50,778 bases of DNA from Streptomyces novaecaesareae. Its GTDB lineage: Bacteria > Actinomycetota > Actinomycetes > Streptomycetales > Streptomycetaceae. Location: NCBI RefSeq assembly GCF_000716875.1, contig NZ_JNWQ01000051.1, positions 1 through 50,778 of the forward strand. The letters are read 5' to 3'. Of the stretch, positions 49,848-50,778 are shown piece after piece. The notes beneath the pieces were generated by a model. It had not been told where the DNA came from. It was given only the letters and a program-made list of their open reading frames with translations, and ran no database searches. A program made the translations under genes and the position numbers. Numbering within the stretch: the first letter of the stretch is position 1; the number at the start of each line of letters is the position of its first letter.

Positions 49848-50246
49848 ATGACAAAGAAGCCGTACCGCCTGGCCGCCACCGCACTCGCGGTGCTCATCGC
49901 GGCCCCGTTGTTCACCGCGTGCAAGAACGCCGATCAGGCCATCGACTGCGGAAAGAAGGCGATCAGTCTCACCGGCGATGTCCAGGACCTCGCGGACTCC
50001 GCGATCAACGTCGGCCAGATCACCGACAAGGAGCGCCGCAAACACACCGTCGACGCCTTGAAGAAGATCATCGACGATGCCAAGAAGATCCGACAGGACG
50101 GCGGGAGCAAGCTCGATTCGGCCGCCGACAAGCTCTCCAAGGCCGTCGGCGATGCCATCGACAAGGTCTCCGACGGCAAGCAGCCCGACATCGGGGCGAT
50201 CACCAGCGCCGCCGGCGCCGTCACGGCCGCCTGCGCCGACTCCTGA
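49848..50246 (+). CDS. Small putative lipoprotein or secreted helical protein
   Basis: 132 residues. ATG 49848 follows GGGAGGGA at 7 bp. The N-terminus has Lys/Arg then a hydrophobic run (LAATALAVLIAAPLFTAC) ending in Cys25, a lipobox-like LFTAC. The mature part is Lys/Asp-rich and helical with heptad-like spacing (TVDALKKIIDDAKKIRQDGG, then KLDSAADKLSKAVGDAIDKV), and has two further cysteines (Cys at about 34 and near the end). It has no known family. It is less GC-rich than its neighbours and probably membrane-anchored outside the cell. A terminator stem follows at 50295-50318. Confidence 0.85.
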   Translation: MTKKPYRLAATALAVLIAAPLFTACKNADQAIDCGKKAISLTGDVQDLADSAINVGQITDKERRKHTVDALKKIIDDAKKIRQDGGSKLDSAADKLSKAVGDAIDKVSDGKQPDIGAITSAAGAVTAACADS

Positions 50247-50294
50247 CCGAACCACGACCCTGACACCACACCGCGATCCGCCCGTTCCCGGCCC

Positions 50295-50318
50295 GGCCCG
50301 GCACCACCAGGCCGGGCC
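50295..50318. terminator. Stem-loop after the lipoprotein gene
   Basis: GGCCCGGC (50295-50302) and GCCGGGCC (50311-50318) form a perfect 8-bp stem with an 8-nt loop, 49 bp after the stop codon. Confidence 0.6.
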
Positions 50319-50366
50319 CGGTCGGTGCCGGGCCGGCCAGTGAGCACATCGCCCCGGGAGCACATC

Positions 50367-50426
50367 CCACGACGCAACATCCCACGACGCAACATCCCGC
50401 CACGCACCATCCCGCCACGCAACATC
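50367..50426. repeat. 15-bp intergenic tandem repeat
   Basis: Four copies of CCACGACGCAACATC (two identical, two diverged to CCGCCACGCAMCATC), with a partial copy before them. No convincing gene covers them on either strand. Confidence 0.9.
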
Positions 50427-50636
50427 GCCCGGCGAGCCGCATCACCACCCACGGCGCCCGGGCCTGTCGCCACCGCCCCTGGGAGCGGCGGGGTCTTGGC
50501 GTACATCGTCACCATCCTTCGAACGGCCATTGTGCGTGGCTGAGCACTTTGATGAGTGCCCGCACACTCCGAGTGCCCGCCGTCACCCGGCCGAGCCAGT
50601 GCCCGCCTGAAGAGAATCGGCGTTCCGATGCGGGTA

Positions 50637-50668
50637 GCCGGCCTCCGGAATGTCTTCCAGAGGCCGGC
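50637..50668. terminator. GC-rich stem-loop near the right edge
   Basis: Perfect 9-bp arms GCCGGCCTC (50637-50645) and GAGGCCGGC (50660-50668), 14-nt loop. Confidence 0.6.
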
Positions 50669-50702
50669 CACCGAGTCGATCAGGCGGTCCTACGTTGTTG
50701 GC

Positions 50703-50778
50703 ATGGGTTGGACGGGCCGTCGTAAGGTCCAGAGGCCCAGAGACGCCGGGTATGGCTTTCAGGCGGTTGCACGCGATG
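50703..50778 (+). CDS. Possible 5' end of a gene cut by the window edge
   Basis: ATG 50703 opens a frame (MGWTGRRKVQRPRDAGYGFQ...) that remains open to the edge. A TACGTT -10-like hexamer lies about 9 bp upstream, fitting a leaderless start. Only 25 residues are visible and no family is recognisable. Confidence 0.25.
   Translation, partial: MGWTGRRKVQRPRDAGYGFQAVARD

Larger units (their letters stand above)
50319..50702. other. Intergenic region with minisatellite and hairpin
   Basis: About 380 bp without a supported gene. It contains a 15-bp repeat tract (50367-50426), an AT-richer segment (50505-50570) and a strong stem-loop (50637-50668). Confidence 0.5.

Noticed and set aside
1..50778. 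tRNA, rRNA, CRISPR array, riboswitch or origin
   Set aside because: No cloverleaf with conserved arms, no regularly spaced repeat with unique spacers and no recognisable riboswitch core was seen on reading both strands; the repeats found are contiguous tandem repeats.

Overview
The window is very GC-rich actinomycete DNA, from Streptomyces or Kitasatospora by codon bias, GGAGG-type ribosome sites, leaderless starts and family content (MDMPI-type mycothiol enzymes, TioE-type MerR regulator, cell-surface PKD repeats). It looks like an accessory, chromosome-arm-like stretch: many regulator/enzyme pairs, a biosynthetic cluster, and several decaying genes. I saw no tRNA, rRNA, CRISPR array or intact insertion sequence.

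Region 1 (1-5.2 kb) is a graveyard. A MarR-type regulator runs off the left edge. Next come fragments of a DUF4097 protein, an alpha/beta hydrolase, an IS605-type TnpB, a HAD hydrolase and an AsnC regulator. Only a YciI-like gene and a 112-residue unknown survive intact. Region 2 (5.3-12.3 kb) holds ordinary small units: ArsR with a convergent quinone oxidoreductase, an aminoglycoside-phosphotransferase-fold kinase, a small unknown protein behind a perfect 16-bp palindrome, thiol peroxidase, an SGNH/GDSL esterase, TetR with its operator, and a secreted CE4 deacetylase.

Region 3 (12.5-18.3 kb) is a co-directional set: an unknown 462-residue protein, a MoxR-type AAA+ ATPase, a metallopeptidase-like/VWA protein, then a sulfite-oxidase-family molybdoenzyme and another unknown. 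MoxR/VWA pairs usually remodel or mature a client complex, so the molybdoenzyme is a candidate client.

Region 4 (18.4-31.5 kb, all minus strand) is a compact nonribosomal peptide cluster read as MFS exporter, stand-alone C-like protein, C-A-T, A-T, A-T, and C-(A remnant)-T-SDR. It has three complete A domains. It has no TE and no MbtH. The last module has lost its adenylation core and ends in a short-chain dehydrogenase/reductase-type domain. This is the best candidate for an undescribed system.

Region 5 (31.9-50.8 kb) holds a membrane PP2C phosphatase, a large secreted PKD/repeat protein, an MDMPI-fold enzyme divergent from a leaderless LysR regulator, an erythromycin-esterase homologue divergent from a TioE-type MerR, and a MarR/MFS efflux pair. 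These are followed by a two-component system with its genes convergent around an array of four 17-bp palindromes, an FtsX-type ABC transporter, a broken ankyrin/HEAT-like gene, GNAT, two coupled unknown genes (one DUF1963), a ketopantoate-reductase-like gene and a small lipoprotein.

A striking feature throughout is the number of short tandem repeats, very often with a 15-bp unit, in reading frame inside unrelated genes and also between genes.
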